DNA from: Hungatella sp. UBA5982
GTDB lineage: Bacteria > Bacillota > Clostridia > Lachnospirales > Lachnospiraceae
DNA: 5,933 nt
NCBI GenBank assembly: GCA_002429965.1
Contig: DJBG01000008.1
Location: 5,475-11,407 of the forward strand
Direction of reading: 5' to 3'
The translations under genes were made by a program, and so were the position numbers. The notes beneath the pieces were generated by a model. The model did not search any database. It saw nothing but the letters and a program-made list of their open reading frames with translations, and was not told where the DNA came from. This document shows positions 1 to 5,933 of the stretch, piece by piece; position 1 is the stretch's first letter; the number at the start of each line of letters is the position of its first letter.

Positions 1-1140
1 ATAAGCCTTTAATGCATCCTTCACGATTCTCTCCTCTTTTATGGACCGGACCATTAAAAGCAGAATGGGGTTATCGCCGGACACTCCGAATTTCCATAAA
101 AAGCTCTGATTCATAAAGTTCCGCCTTATATTTTCATCCGGCCCCCGGTAAATGCCCGAAGGATAGAAAACAGGGCTGATTAAATCCTGAAAGGCGTTTA
201 ACTGTGATCTGGTAATCTCTAAATACTTTAACTCCAGATTCGTTTGAAGCCGGAATTTCTCCAGGATATCATCGATCCGGTAACTTACATTTAATTCCCC
301 TGCGATTTTTATCGCTTCCGCTTTACTTTGGCACACTCCGGTAATAAAAGAAATACAGGCGGTTTCACCTGCCCCAATGCAAATCTGTGCCCGCAGGCTC
401 ATGATCGGATCATTACAAAATCCCGAATTATTTAAAAAAGCAATGCTGTTAACCACAGAATCCGGATTTTCCAAGGTATTGTTTCTTCCTATAAAGCGTT
501 TTCTGTCATTTTCATATTCCAATTTTTTGCATAACTTTGTTCCTGTTCTTACCATGTGCATCAAATAAGGATTATCATCATCATCTTTCCGCCGTCTTTT
601 TGCAAGGAAGATGTCCTGCTCTTCTAAGTACTCACTCTCCAGAAAGAGCTTATTGAATGCAGGATGGCTTATTTCTGCCAGATGAGTATCATCCACCACC
701 TCCAGATAGCTGGTCACTTCCAACTGCTTTTCCTCATTCCCGTGATTGGTAAAGATAACCTTACGTATCTCATAGTTTTGGTCCGCATTCAAGCTGACAA
801 TCATGTTTGATGAGATATCCCCATCCCTGCGTTTAAATTCCGCCTGGTGCGGGCTGAAAACCACCTGGTAATCATCCGGCGACTTTCTGGTCGGATGATA
901 AGCGGCACTCCAAACCTTCCCCTGCTTCATGTCTTTGATATAGATATAATTACCTGTATTCGCATAAATATCCGACCGGAAACGGTAAAGCATCCGGTCT
1001 TCATATTTACTGAAGCCGTCTCCATCGGTAGTTATCATCAATGAATACATACCATTTGATAAATAATTCACAACCGGTGGATTCACGCCGGTGCGATTGA
1101 CATACCGGTTACTGTAAATGTCTTCTTTAAAAAGAGCCTT
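1..1140 (-). other. GH94 module, N-terminal beta-sandwich only (residues 1565-1944)
   Basis: This is the start of the cellobiose-phosphorylase-like module that controls glucan length by phosphorolysis in the family model. Visible motifs include YLSNGMYSLMITTDGDGFS (1590-1608), DDYQVVFSPHQA (1653-1664), YEIRKVIFTNHGNEEKQLEV (1687-1706), TSYLEV (1707-1712), HPAFNKLF (1723-1730), ENDRKRFIGRN (1774-1784), NDPIMSLRA (1807-1815) and WKFGVSGDNPILL (1913-1925). These match the beta-sandwich and the linker helices leading to the catalytic (alpha/alpha)6 barrel. The barrel, with its general-acid aspartate and phosphate-binding residues, lies beyond the window, so activity of this module cannot be judged here. 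Confidence 0.85.
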
Positions 1141-4100
1141 CCCGATCTTTATTGTATATCCCTGTTTTGCAATGGAAATCAAATAGGACTGGCGTTTTTC
1201 TTCCAGAAGAACTTCTGAGGCTTTTATCATCATCTCCCCATGAAACCTCTCCCGAAGGATTCCCCCATTCAGATAATTATTAATTGCAGCCAGATTCATC
1301 CCCTGGTGATGGGCCATATAGGATTTTACAATGCAATAAGGTGTCAGTTCCACAGAATTTGGTACATTAAAATCTACGGATTCATAGAAACCGTAAGCGC
1401 CGTAAGCGCCTAATTCCTTCAGCCGTTTTAAATTTCCCATGCATTCCTCTTCTGCGATATCCAGTGCCAGCATCGTTGCATAGGGAGCAACTACCAGGGA
1501 ATTTTTACGGACCGGCTGGAGTCTTATCTTTGGAACACCGAAGGCCTTGTACTGGTAATTAGAGTTTAAGTCGAACCGGTAATACTGGGATTCCGATATT
1601 CCCCAGGGAATCTCCGCCTCTTTCGCATACTTCATATGCTGGAGCACCGCTGCCCTGGAGGTCTGGGCATAGACGGAGTCTTCATATTCTTTGAATACGA
1701 GATTGGGCATCAGATATTCAAACATCGTACCGCTCCAGGATACAAAGCAGGGAATGCCTCCCACAATGGTCAGCGGTCTTCCCAGTTTATGCCAATGCTT
1801 TAGCGGTACTTCTCCCATGGCTATGGCAAGAAGGCTTGTAAGTGCCGATTCTGACGCCATCAAGTCATAGCATCCCTCATCCAGCGTGTGGGAGGAAACA
1901 TGATATCCGATATGGAACAGCATTCTCTTTTCGTTAAATAAAAAGCGGAAATCAACATTTGTTAAAATGCAGTCTATTTTATTGCCGAGCGCTCCGATCC
2001 GTTCTATCATGCTATCCGCAAATTTATTCTCCTCCGACGTAATACTGCGAAGGGAAGGATGAGAAGAAAAGGTCTCTTCCTTCAGTTTTAAGGCCGCAGC
2101 TTCCTTTACGGTGCTGTCTACGAGATTCATCAGCTGTCTGGTCCATGGGTAATCTTCAGTCGGTGTAAGCTCCCTTTCGTTTAAATCTTCCCAGATTTCC
2201 GCAATATCGTCTGTCAGCTCCCCTATCCTTTGATACCTGGCCTTAAGTTCATTTCCGGCAGGATTGCCTGTTCTCATCCGAATTTCCTCATTGCTGTTTT
2301 CAACCGCAATCTTAAGTTCGGACAGAAAATTCTCCGGATAAACCGGCCTGTCGATCTGTTCTAAAAGTCCGTTTTTCAGAGCGACCAGATGACCCAGGAA
2401 ATTGCCGCTGTCTACGGTTGATATATAGGCAGGGTTTAAAACCTCCAGGGTTTGAATATGATACCAGTTATAGAGATGTCCATTGAATTTCGGCATTTTC
2501 TGAATCGTTTCCATTAAGTTTTCCACGACTATAACCGTAGAGCTTAACGTTTCAAATCCCAAATCCCTGGCTGACAGGATTGCCAGAAACTGAAGGCCCA
2601 TATTGGTCGGCGATGTTTTATCACTGACTTTTTCAACCATAGATATCTGGTAATTATCCGGACAAAGCCAGTTATTCTCCTTAGTGGAAAGCTCCTTAAA
2701 AAACTGCCAGGTTCTGCGTGCAGTATCCAGAAGCAGTTCATTGTTCTGTGCATTATTCTTATGATGAAGCTTTTTATCCGGCTGACTGATCCGGTAGGCG
2801 ATTTGGGAGGCAAAGCACCAGTCGGCAATAACGATTGCCGTCAAAATCATTCCTGCCGGGTTTAAATATCCCATAAATAAAATGATCCCAAGGACAATCG
2901 CCGGAAGAAGAGAACTCCACATGGTGATAAAATATCCTCTTCTGGTATTGACAATGGAGGCGTCCACTGCTTCCGCCGTATTCCAGCGAAGCAGATTTTT
3001 TTTGCTGATAATGATCCGATACAGGGTTCTGATCATCGCATCAGTTGCGACATAAGCACGGTAAGGAGTGATTGTAAACTCCAGAAATGCTCTGTAAAAC
3101 ATTGCAGCAAGCTCCTTTAAAAAGGATTTATAAACAAGGGCAAGTTTTGGCCTGATCAGCTTTTGGGTGATTACTGCAAGCAGCTGAATCACCAGGGTAA
3201 ATATATCATTAAAGAACACAATGGGCAGCCAAAGATAATATGCCTTTGGCATCCATGCCAGATTCAGCAATACAAATAACGTCTTACTTAATGGAACCAG
3301 GCTTCTTCTTAAGTTGTCAAAAATTTTCCATCTTGACAGTGCGCATAAGTTTCTCCCGTCCTGGGTCTTTCTTAAAAACAGCCAGGGTAACAGCTGCCAG
3401 TCCCCGCGCAGCCATCGGTGTTCCCTTTTGGTAAAGGATAAAACACTGGTTGGAAAATTGTCCATAATCTTGACCGTACTGGAAAAAGCCGTCCTTGCAT
3501 AGCAGCTCTCAAAAAGGTCATGACTGAGAATCCTGTTTTCCGGTACCTTGTTTTGAAGTACTTTGTGGAAGGCTTTCCTATCATAGATGCCCTTCCCGGT
3601 ATAGATTCCTTTGTTGAAAATATCCTGGTAAATATCTGATATTACGGTTCCGTAATGGGCAAGGCCCGATTCTCCACCGAAAATTTTCGCAAACCTGCTG
3701 CCGTTCTTATCCACAATATGGTTTCTTACCGAGGGCTGAATGATGACATAGCCCTCTTCCACCTTTTGGCCTGCCGGATCCAGAATCGGTTTATTTAAAG
3801 GATGATCAATCAGTCCTACCAGTTTTGCTGCATTGTCACGAAGCAGATTGGTATCCGCATCCAGTGTGATTACATACCGGAAGGTGGTAAGGAGCTTTAC
3901 GTCGCAGTAAATGGAGGAAAAGGTGGTATTCTCCTTTTCTGCTCCATTTAAAAGATTATTAAACTCTTCCAGCTTTCCTCTTTTACGCTCCCAGCCCATA
4001 TAACAGTTTTCCGCTTTATTCCATTTGCGGCTGCGGAAGAACAGGGAAAAGCGCTGTTGTTCCGACGGATAGAGCTCATTTAGCTCCTTCATACGTGCAG

Positions 4101-5832
4101 CAAGAGCATTTTCGATCACCTGGTCCTTTGCCATGAGCTGATCCGGGGAATCCTCAAAATCAAGCAGCAATGCAAAGAAAAGGCCCTGCTGCGGGTTCGC
4201 AAGGTAATGTTTTTGGAGACGTTCCATGTACCCCAAGCCCTGTTCCTTTGAGGAGACAATAACCGGCATAACCACAAAAGTCTTTGCATCCTCCGGAATT
4301 TCCTCCAGATAGTTCAGGGAAGGAATCTTCCTGACTTTAATTCTTCTTGTAAAAATAAAATTTGTAATCTCTATGGAAATACCCATTAAAAGCGGCATTG
4401 CCGCCAGAAGGATGATCACTTGCCGGCTGGTCTTCCAAAGCCCGCCAAGGTTCCGGAAAGCATAGAGTAAACAGGCGCAAAGTCCCGGAATAATCAGGAA
4501 CAAAGTAAGGAAATAAAGGATGCCATTTACATTCATCCTTTTCTTAATATTTTGAGGAATCGGTTTTCCTAACGCCTTTGCTTTCAGAATCGGATAACCC
4601 TTACCCAAAAGATAGGAGCCCACATGATGAGAACAATGTAAGTCCTCCCTGCCCTGAACCGCCAGCTCCAGACAGTCCCTTGCAATCTTTTCCTCCAGCA
4701 GCCGATAACGGTGCGATAATTTAACGATCACCCCACGGTACATACCCCTGGATTCCAAATCCATCTTTGGATATACCCCATCCGGATCCTGTGATAAAAT
4801 CTGCTCCAGACAAGAATATTCCTCAAAGAATTTTTCTTCATCAACTTCATTAATATCCCTTAAACTGACAATCAAGGTCCGGATATTTGTCTCAAGAAAT
4901 GATTCAATCTTTCCTTCCTCCATGAATATGCCGGAGGTCTTCATCTGCCTTTCCAGAGAAGAAAAATGATGTTCCAGGTATTTTTGAATGGAAGCCTCAT
5001 CAAAAGACAGGTTTTTCAGCAGGTGTATTACATGGGCATGGAACGAGTAGTTCTGCTTTAAGTTATCCTCTGTTTTGCAAAGCAGCGCTGATATATCGGC
5101 CGGTCCCTTCTTATCTGCCAGCTTATCCCGGAGAAACCTTTCTGCCTTTGACTTCACATCAATCATATGAAGAATTTCTTCCGCGATTACAATGATTTCT
5201 TCAAGAATACAAAAGCCCAGCACTTCCGGTAAAACCCAGATTTCCTTGTCCGTAAGGGGGATCTTCTGCTGATAAGCCTTTAACATCACAGAAATATTTT
5301 CTTCACTTAAGTGTCCGCCGGAAAGAGCCACCATCTTTTTTGCCACAACATAAATACGGGGAAAGTTCCGGTATTCCTTTCCCTCCAGAACCGGCAATAC
5401 GGCATAGCTGGTTCCCGAGGTACGGACTTTTTTAATTTCCCGGTACAACATCTGGAAATTGTCAAAGAGCCAGCGTGCCGCCGGAATCAGGGAAATGATA
5501 TCCGTGGATACTGCAGAGATGCTGTTTCTTATTTTATTCAGTTTTTTATAGGCGGACTGATTATAATCATTAAGAACAAAGCTATGTCCCACCAGTCTGA
5601 CCTGGCTATGGCTTTCTGCCATATCAAGCATCTGCTTCTCCCACTCGCTTGGATCAAGTTTATTTTCTTCTCCCTGGAAGCAGGCCGGGAAATGCACTTT
5701 CTTACTAAAATGATAACGCCGGTAATACAATATGAAGAGTACAAGGCAGATCGACACAGCCAGTATCAATAGAGTATTCAGCAGAAACGGTGAATTTATA
5801 TAAAAATTAGTCTTTTCCAAAAAGCTCTGCAA
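1..5832 (-). CDS. ndvB: Cyclic beta-1,2-glucan synthase (NdvB/ChvB/Cgs family), 3' end beyond window
   Basis: This large inner-membrane enzyme makes cyclic beta-1,2-glucan from UDP-glucose. The frame is open for 1944 codons from a TTG start and has no stop before the window edge; family members reach about 2,800-2,900 residues, so some 900 are missing. Domains in order: membrane anchor (about 15-37), soluble N-terminal region (40-430), two membrane segments (437-459, 471-493), GT84 glucosyltransferase (505-830), four hydrophobic segments (about 847-1009), middle glycoamylase-like/GH189 cyclisation region (about 1010-1560), and the GH94 beta-sandwich (from about 1565 to the edge). Diagnostic motifs seen are MGWERKRGKL (612-621), LDADT (657-661), GKGIYD (746-751), HRWLRGDWQ (805-813), TSPTN (1073-1077), STVDSGN (1138-1144), MFEYLMP (1370-1376), PWGISES (1409-1415) and AHHQGM (1507-1512). 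The start is TTG because the frame upstream has no ATG or GTG before an in-frame stop at 5905-5907, and a strong ribosome site lies 8 bases away. The family is certain; the gene symbol is by homology only. No neighbouring gene is visible. Confidence 0.95.
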   Translation of the reverse strand, partial: MQSFLEKTNFYINSPFLLNTLLILAVSICLVLFILYYRRYHFSKKVHFPACFQGEENKLDPSEWEKQMLDMAESHSQVRLVGHSFVLNDYNQSAYKKLNKIRNSISAVSTDIISLIPAARWLFDNFQMLYREIKKVRTSGTSYAVLPVLEGKEYRNFPRIYVVAKKMVALSGGHLSEENISVMLKAYQQKIPLTDKEIWVLPEVLGFCILEEIIVIAEEILHMIDVKSKAERFLRDKLADKKGPADISALLCKTEDNLKQNYSFHAHVIHLLKNLSFDEASIQKYLEHHFSSLERQMKTSGIFMEEGKIESFLETNIRTLIVSLRDINEVDEEKFFEEYSCLEQILSQDPDGVYPKMDLESRGMYRGVIVKLSHRYRLLEEKIARDCLELAVQGREDLHCSHHVGSYLLGKGYPILKAKALGKPIPQNIKKRMNVNGILYFLTLFLIIPGLCACLLYAFRNLGGLWKTSRQVIILLAAMPLLMGISIEITNFIFTRRIKVRKIPSLNYLEEIPEDAKTFVVMPVIVSSKEQGLGYMERLQKHYLANPQQGLFFALLLDFEDSPDQLMAKDQVIENALAARMKELNELYPSEQQRFSLFFRSRKWNKAENCYMGWERKRGKLEEFNNLLNGAEKENTTFSSIYCDVKLLTTFRYVITLDADTNLLRDNAAKLVGLIDHPLNKPILDPAGQKVEEGYVIIQPSVRNHIVDKNGSRFAKIFGGESGLAHYGTVISDIYQDIFNKGIYTGKGIYDRKAFHKVLQNKVPENRILSHDLFESCYARTAFSSTVKIMDNFPTSVLSFTKREHRWLRGDWQLLPWLFLRKTQDGRNLCALSRWKIFDNLRRSLVPLSKTLFVLLNLAWMPKAYYLWLPIVFFNDIFTLVIQLLAVITQKLIRPKLALVYKSFLKELAAMFYRAFLEFTITPYRAYVATDAMIRTLYRIIISKKNLLRWNTAEAVDASIVNTRRGYFITMWSSLLPAIVLGIILFMGYLNPAGMILTAIVIADWCFASQIAYRISQPDKKLHHKNNAQNNELLLDTARRTWQFFKELSTKENNWLCPDNYQISMVEKVSDKTSPTNMGLQFLAILSARDLGFETLSSTVIVVENLMETIQKMPKFNGHLYNWYHIQTLEVLNPAYISTVDSGNFLGHLVALKNGLLEQIDRPVYPENFLSELKIAVENSNEEIRMRTGNPAGNELKARYQRIGELTDDIAEIWEDLNERELTPTEDYPWTRQLMNLVDSTVKEAAALKLKEETFSSHPSLRSITSEENKFADSMIERIGALGNKIDCILTNVDFRFLFNEKRMLFHIGYHVSSHTLDEGCYDLMASESALTSLLAIAMGEVPLKHWHKLGRPLTIVGGIPCFVSWSGTMFEYLMPNLVFKEYEDSVYAQTSRAAVLQHMKYAKEAEIPWGISESQYYRFDLNSNYQYKAFGVPKIRLQPVRKNSLVVAPYATMLALDIAEEECMGNLKRLKELGAYGAYGFYESVDFNVPNSVELTPYCIVKSYMAHHQGMNLAAINNYLNGGILRERFHGEMMIKASEVLLEEKRQSYLISIAKQGYTIKIGKALFKEDIYSNRYVNRTGVNPPVVNYLSNGMYSLMITTDGDGFSKYEDRMLYRFRSDIYANTGNYIYIKDMKQGKVWSAAYHPTRKSPDDYQVVFSPHQAEFKRRDGDISSNMIVSLNADQNYEIRKVIFTNHGNEEKQLEVTSYLEVVDDTHLAEISHPAFNKLFLESEYLEEQDIFLAKRRRKDDDDNPYLMHMVRTGTKLCKKLEYENDRKRFIGRNNTLENPDSVVNSIAFLNNSGFCNDPIMSLRAQICIGAGETACISFITGVCQSKAEAIKIAGELNVSYRIDDILEKFRLQTNLELKYLEITRSQLNAFQDLISPVFYPSGIYRGPDENIRRNFMNQSFLWKFGVSGDNPILLLMVRSIKEERIVKDALKAY
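1153..2805 (-). other. Middle glycoamylase-like (GH189-type) cyclisation region (residues 1010-1560)
   Basis: In the family this part closes the linear glucan into a ring by transglycosylation; the equivalent domain of a Thermoanaerobacter enzyme founded GH189. Residues 1010-1280 are a linker rich in conserved short motifs: ARRTWQF (1039-1045), WLCPDNYQ (1055-1062), KTSPTNMGL (1072-1080), GHLYNWY (1118-1124) and STVDSGNFLGHL (1138-1149). The core, about 1290-1515, has VDFRFLFNEKRMLFHIGYHV (1293-1312), HWHKLGR (1346-1352), SWSGTMFEYLMP (1365-1376), IPWGISESQYY (1408-1418), VVAPYA (1447-1452), GAYGFYE (1478-1484) and YMAHHQGMNLAA (1505-1516). E1372, E1414 and E1484 are the strongest catalytic or substrate-binding carboxylate candidates. 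The domain seems complete and intact. Confidence 0.82.
2806..3342 (-). other. Central membrane segments of the glucan synthase (residues 831-1009)
   Basis: Four hydrophobic stretches are visible: about 847-861, 865-886, 967-988 and 990-1008, the last pair split by an NPAG turn (991-994). Between the pairs lies a loop of about 80 residues with a basic stretch (QKLIRPKLALVYKSF, 890-904) and RYIIISK-like and LLRWNTAEAVDA (947-958) segments. Basic content marks this loop as cytosolic. With the three upstream segments this gives seven membrane crossings, leaving the large C-terminal catalytic modules in the cytosol if the N-terminus is outside. Cytosolic placement of the modules agrees with the topology reported for the Brucella enzyme, which was described with six segments. 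Boundaries were judged by eye. Confidence 0.65.
3343..4320 (-). other. GT84 glucosyltransferase domain (residues 505-830)
   Basis: This cytosolic domain polymerises glucose from UDP-glucose into beta-1,2-glucan. It opens with a strand resembling the family's VVMP motif (521-524), followed by ANPQQGLFFALLLDFEDSPD (545-564). The MGWERKRGKLEEF block (612-624) and RYVITLDADTNLL (652-664) come next; D658 and D660 form the D-x-D pair expected to bind the metal and nucleotide sugar. Further on are HPLNKP (677-682), SDIYQDIF (732-739), GKGIYD (746-751), ILSHDLFES (768-776) and HRWLRGDWQLLPWL (805-818), which is the GT84 counterpart of the Q/R-x-x-R-W signature of processive synthases. Every key residue I can recognise is present, so the domain looks active. 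In the Agrobacterium enzyme the growing chain is reported to be attached to a tyrosine of this domain; several tyrosines here could serve, and I cannot say which. Confidence 0.88.
4321..5832 (-). other. N-terminal membrane and soluble region of the glucan synthase (residues 1-504)
   Basis: Residues 15-37 form a hydrophobic anchor followed at once by a basic stretch (RRYHFSKK, 37-44), so by the positive-inside rule the extreme N-terminus is probably outside the cell. There is no signal-peptidase-like site. Residues 40-430 are soluble and rich in Lys and Glu. Family-typical stretches include VLPVLEGKEYRNFPRIYVVA (145-164), LTDKEIWVLPEVL (193-205), YPKMDLESRGMYR (355-366, approximate) and CSHHVGSYLLGKGYP (400-414), which resemble the region ahead of GT84 in other NdvB proteins. 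Two membrane segments follow (437-459 and 471-493) with a short loop between them. The catalytic role of the soluble part is not evident from sequence; it may be structural. Confidence 0.75.
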
Positions 5833-5838
5833 TTGAAG

Positions 5839-5847
5839 CTCCTCCTT
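5839..5847 (-). promoter_or_regulatory. Ribosome binding site for the TTG start
   Basis: Read on the minus strand this is AAGGAGGAG, a near-perfect Shine-Dalgarno sequence. Its AGGAGG core ends 8 bases before the TTG at 5832-5830, which is ideal spacing. It decides the start, because the in-frame codons above it contain no ATG or GTG and the first internal ATG (codon 68) would remove the membrane anchor. A site this strong probably compensates for the weaker TTG codon. Confidence 0.9.
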
Positions 5848-5919
5848 ATTTAAGAAATCCTTCCGACATAACGATATCTTTTTACAGATAGTTTGTCTGT
5901 TTTTCTATAAAAAATAGCG

Positions 5920-5932
5920 CAATATTATATTG
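5920..5932. repeat. 13-bp perfect inverted repeat overlapping the -10 box
   Basis: The minus strand reads CAATAT-A-ATATTG: two 6-base arms that are exact reverse complements around a single central base. It covers the whole candidate -10 hexamer, where a repressor would block RNA polymerase. It could be an operator, but the arms are nearly all A and T, so chance is a real alternative. No regulator gene is visible to pair it with. Confidence 0.35.
5924..5929 (-). promoter_or_regulatory. Candidate -10 box (TATAAT) for the glucan synthase gene
   Basis: The minus strand reads TATAAT, identical to the sigma-70/sigma-A consensus. A -35 element would fall outside the window, so the promoter cannot be confirmed. 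Transcription would begin near 5917, giving a leader of about 85 bases. A second, poorer candidate (TATAGA, 5904-5909) lies closer to the gene but has no reasonable -35 sequence. The location just above an isolated large gene fits a promoter, but A+T-rich DNA yields such hexamers by chance. Confidence 0.45.
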
Positions 5933-5933
5933 T

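Noticed and set aside
377..1044. Short plus-strand frames at 377-568 and 847-1044
   Set aside because: Both are antisense to the GH94 beta-sandwich coding region, and no protein family is recognisable.
2544..2828. 94-codon open frame on the minus strand in a different frame
   Set aside because: It overlaps the conserved linker motifs (WLCPDNYQ, TSPTN) of the real frame, and its own translation is rich in Arg, Ile and Trp with no known motif.
3240..3584. Plus-strand frames at 3240-3434 and 3314-3502 and a minus-strand frame at 3372-3584
   Set aside because: All overlap the GT84 HRWLRGDWQ region, the most conserved part of the true frame, and overlap one another.
3641..3656. Inverted repeat ATTACGG-TT-CCGTAAT
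   Set aside because: Seven-base arms with a 2-base gap inside the GT84 coding region (residues HYGTVI). The loop is too short for a stable hairpin and no T-run follows, so it is probably coincidental.
5311..5772. 153-codon open frame on the plus strand
   Set aside because: It lies exactly antisense to residues about 21-174 of the glucan synthase, whose motifs there are family-typical. Its translation shows no recognisable domain, and it is best explained as a chance antisense frame.
1..5832. Frameshift or pseudogene in the large gene
   Set aside because: All 1944 codons were read in one frame without a stop, and the family motifs appear in the expected order throughout, so the visible part is intact.
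5884..5900. Possible small terminator: ACAGA and TCTGT arms followed by a T-run on the plus strand
   Set aside because: Only 5 base pairs of A/T-rich stem, and no plus-strand gene ends before it. On the minus strand it lies in the leader of the glucan synthase gene, with no sign of attenuation.
5833..5933. Riboswitch or leader peptide in the upstream region
   Set aside because: The predicted leader is only about 85 bases, A+T-rich, and shows no conserved riboswitch core or small open frame with its own ribosome site.

Overview
The window is almost entirely one incomplete gene on the minus strand. A single open frame runs from a TTG start at 5832 down to base 1 with no stop: 1944 codons, still open at the window edge. 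I translated it codon by codon and found no frameshift or internal stop. The product matches cyclic beta-1,2-glucan synthase (the NdvB/ChvB/Cgs family), a very large membrane enzyme that builds a linear beta-1,2-glucan from UDP-glucose, trims it and closes it into a ring. Family members are usually around 2,800-2,900 residues, so roughly the first two thirds is present. The missing part should hold the catalytic barrel of the C-terminal GH94 phosphorylase-like module.

Layout, following the gene from right to left. Bases 5833-5933 hold a short A+T-rich upstream region with a TATAAT -10 box, a 13-bp perfect inverted repeat overlapping it, and a very strong Shine-Dalgarno sequence. Bases 4321-5832 encode a membrane anchor, a soluble N-terminal region and two further membrane segments. 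Bases 3343-4320 encode the GT84 glucosyltransferase domain with all its recognisable motifs. Bases 2806-3342 encode four more hydrophobic segments around a basic loop. Bases 1153-2805 encode a linker and the middle glycoamylase-like (GH189-type) cyclisation domain. Bases 1-1140 encode the first, beta-sandwich part of the GH94 module and its linker.

The modules should work in sequence on one chain: GT84 polymerises glucose, GH94 sets chain length by phosphorolysis, and the middle domain cyclises by transglycosylation. This is the family model and is not proved by this sequence. No second gene, RNA gene, mobile element or CRISPR array is visible. Open frames on the plus strand and in other minus frames lie antisense or out of frame inside this conserved protein, and I treat them as chance.

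The organism is probably a low-to-moderate G+C Gram-positive of the Clostridia, perhaps Lachnospiraceae-like. The reasons are the AAGGAGGAG ribosome site with a TTG start, the sigma-A-type -10 box, an A+T-leaning base composition, and a protein rich in Lys, Ile and Asn. This is an inference; no taxonomic marker gene is present.
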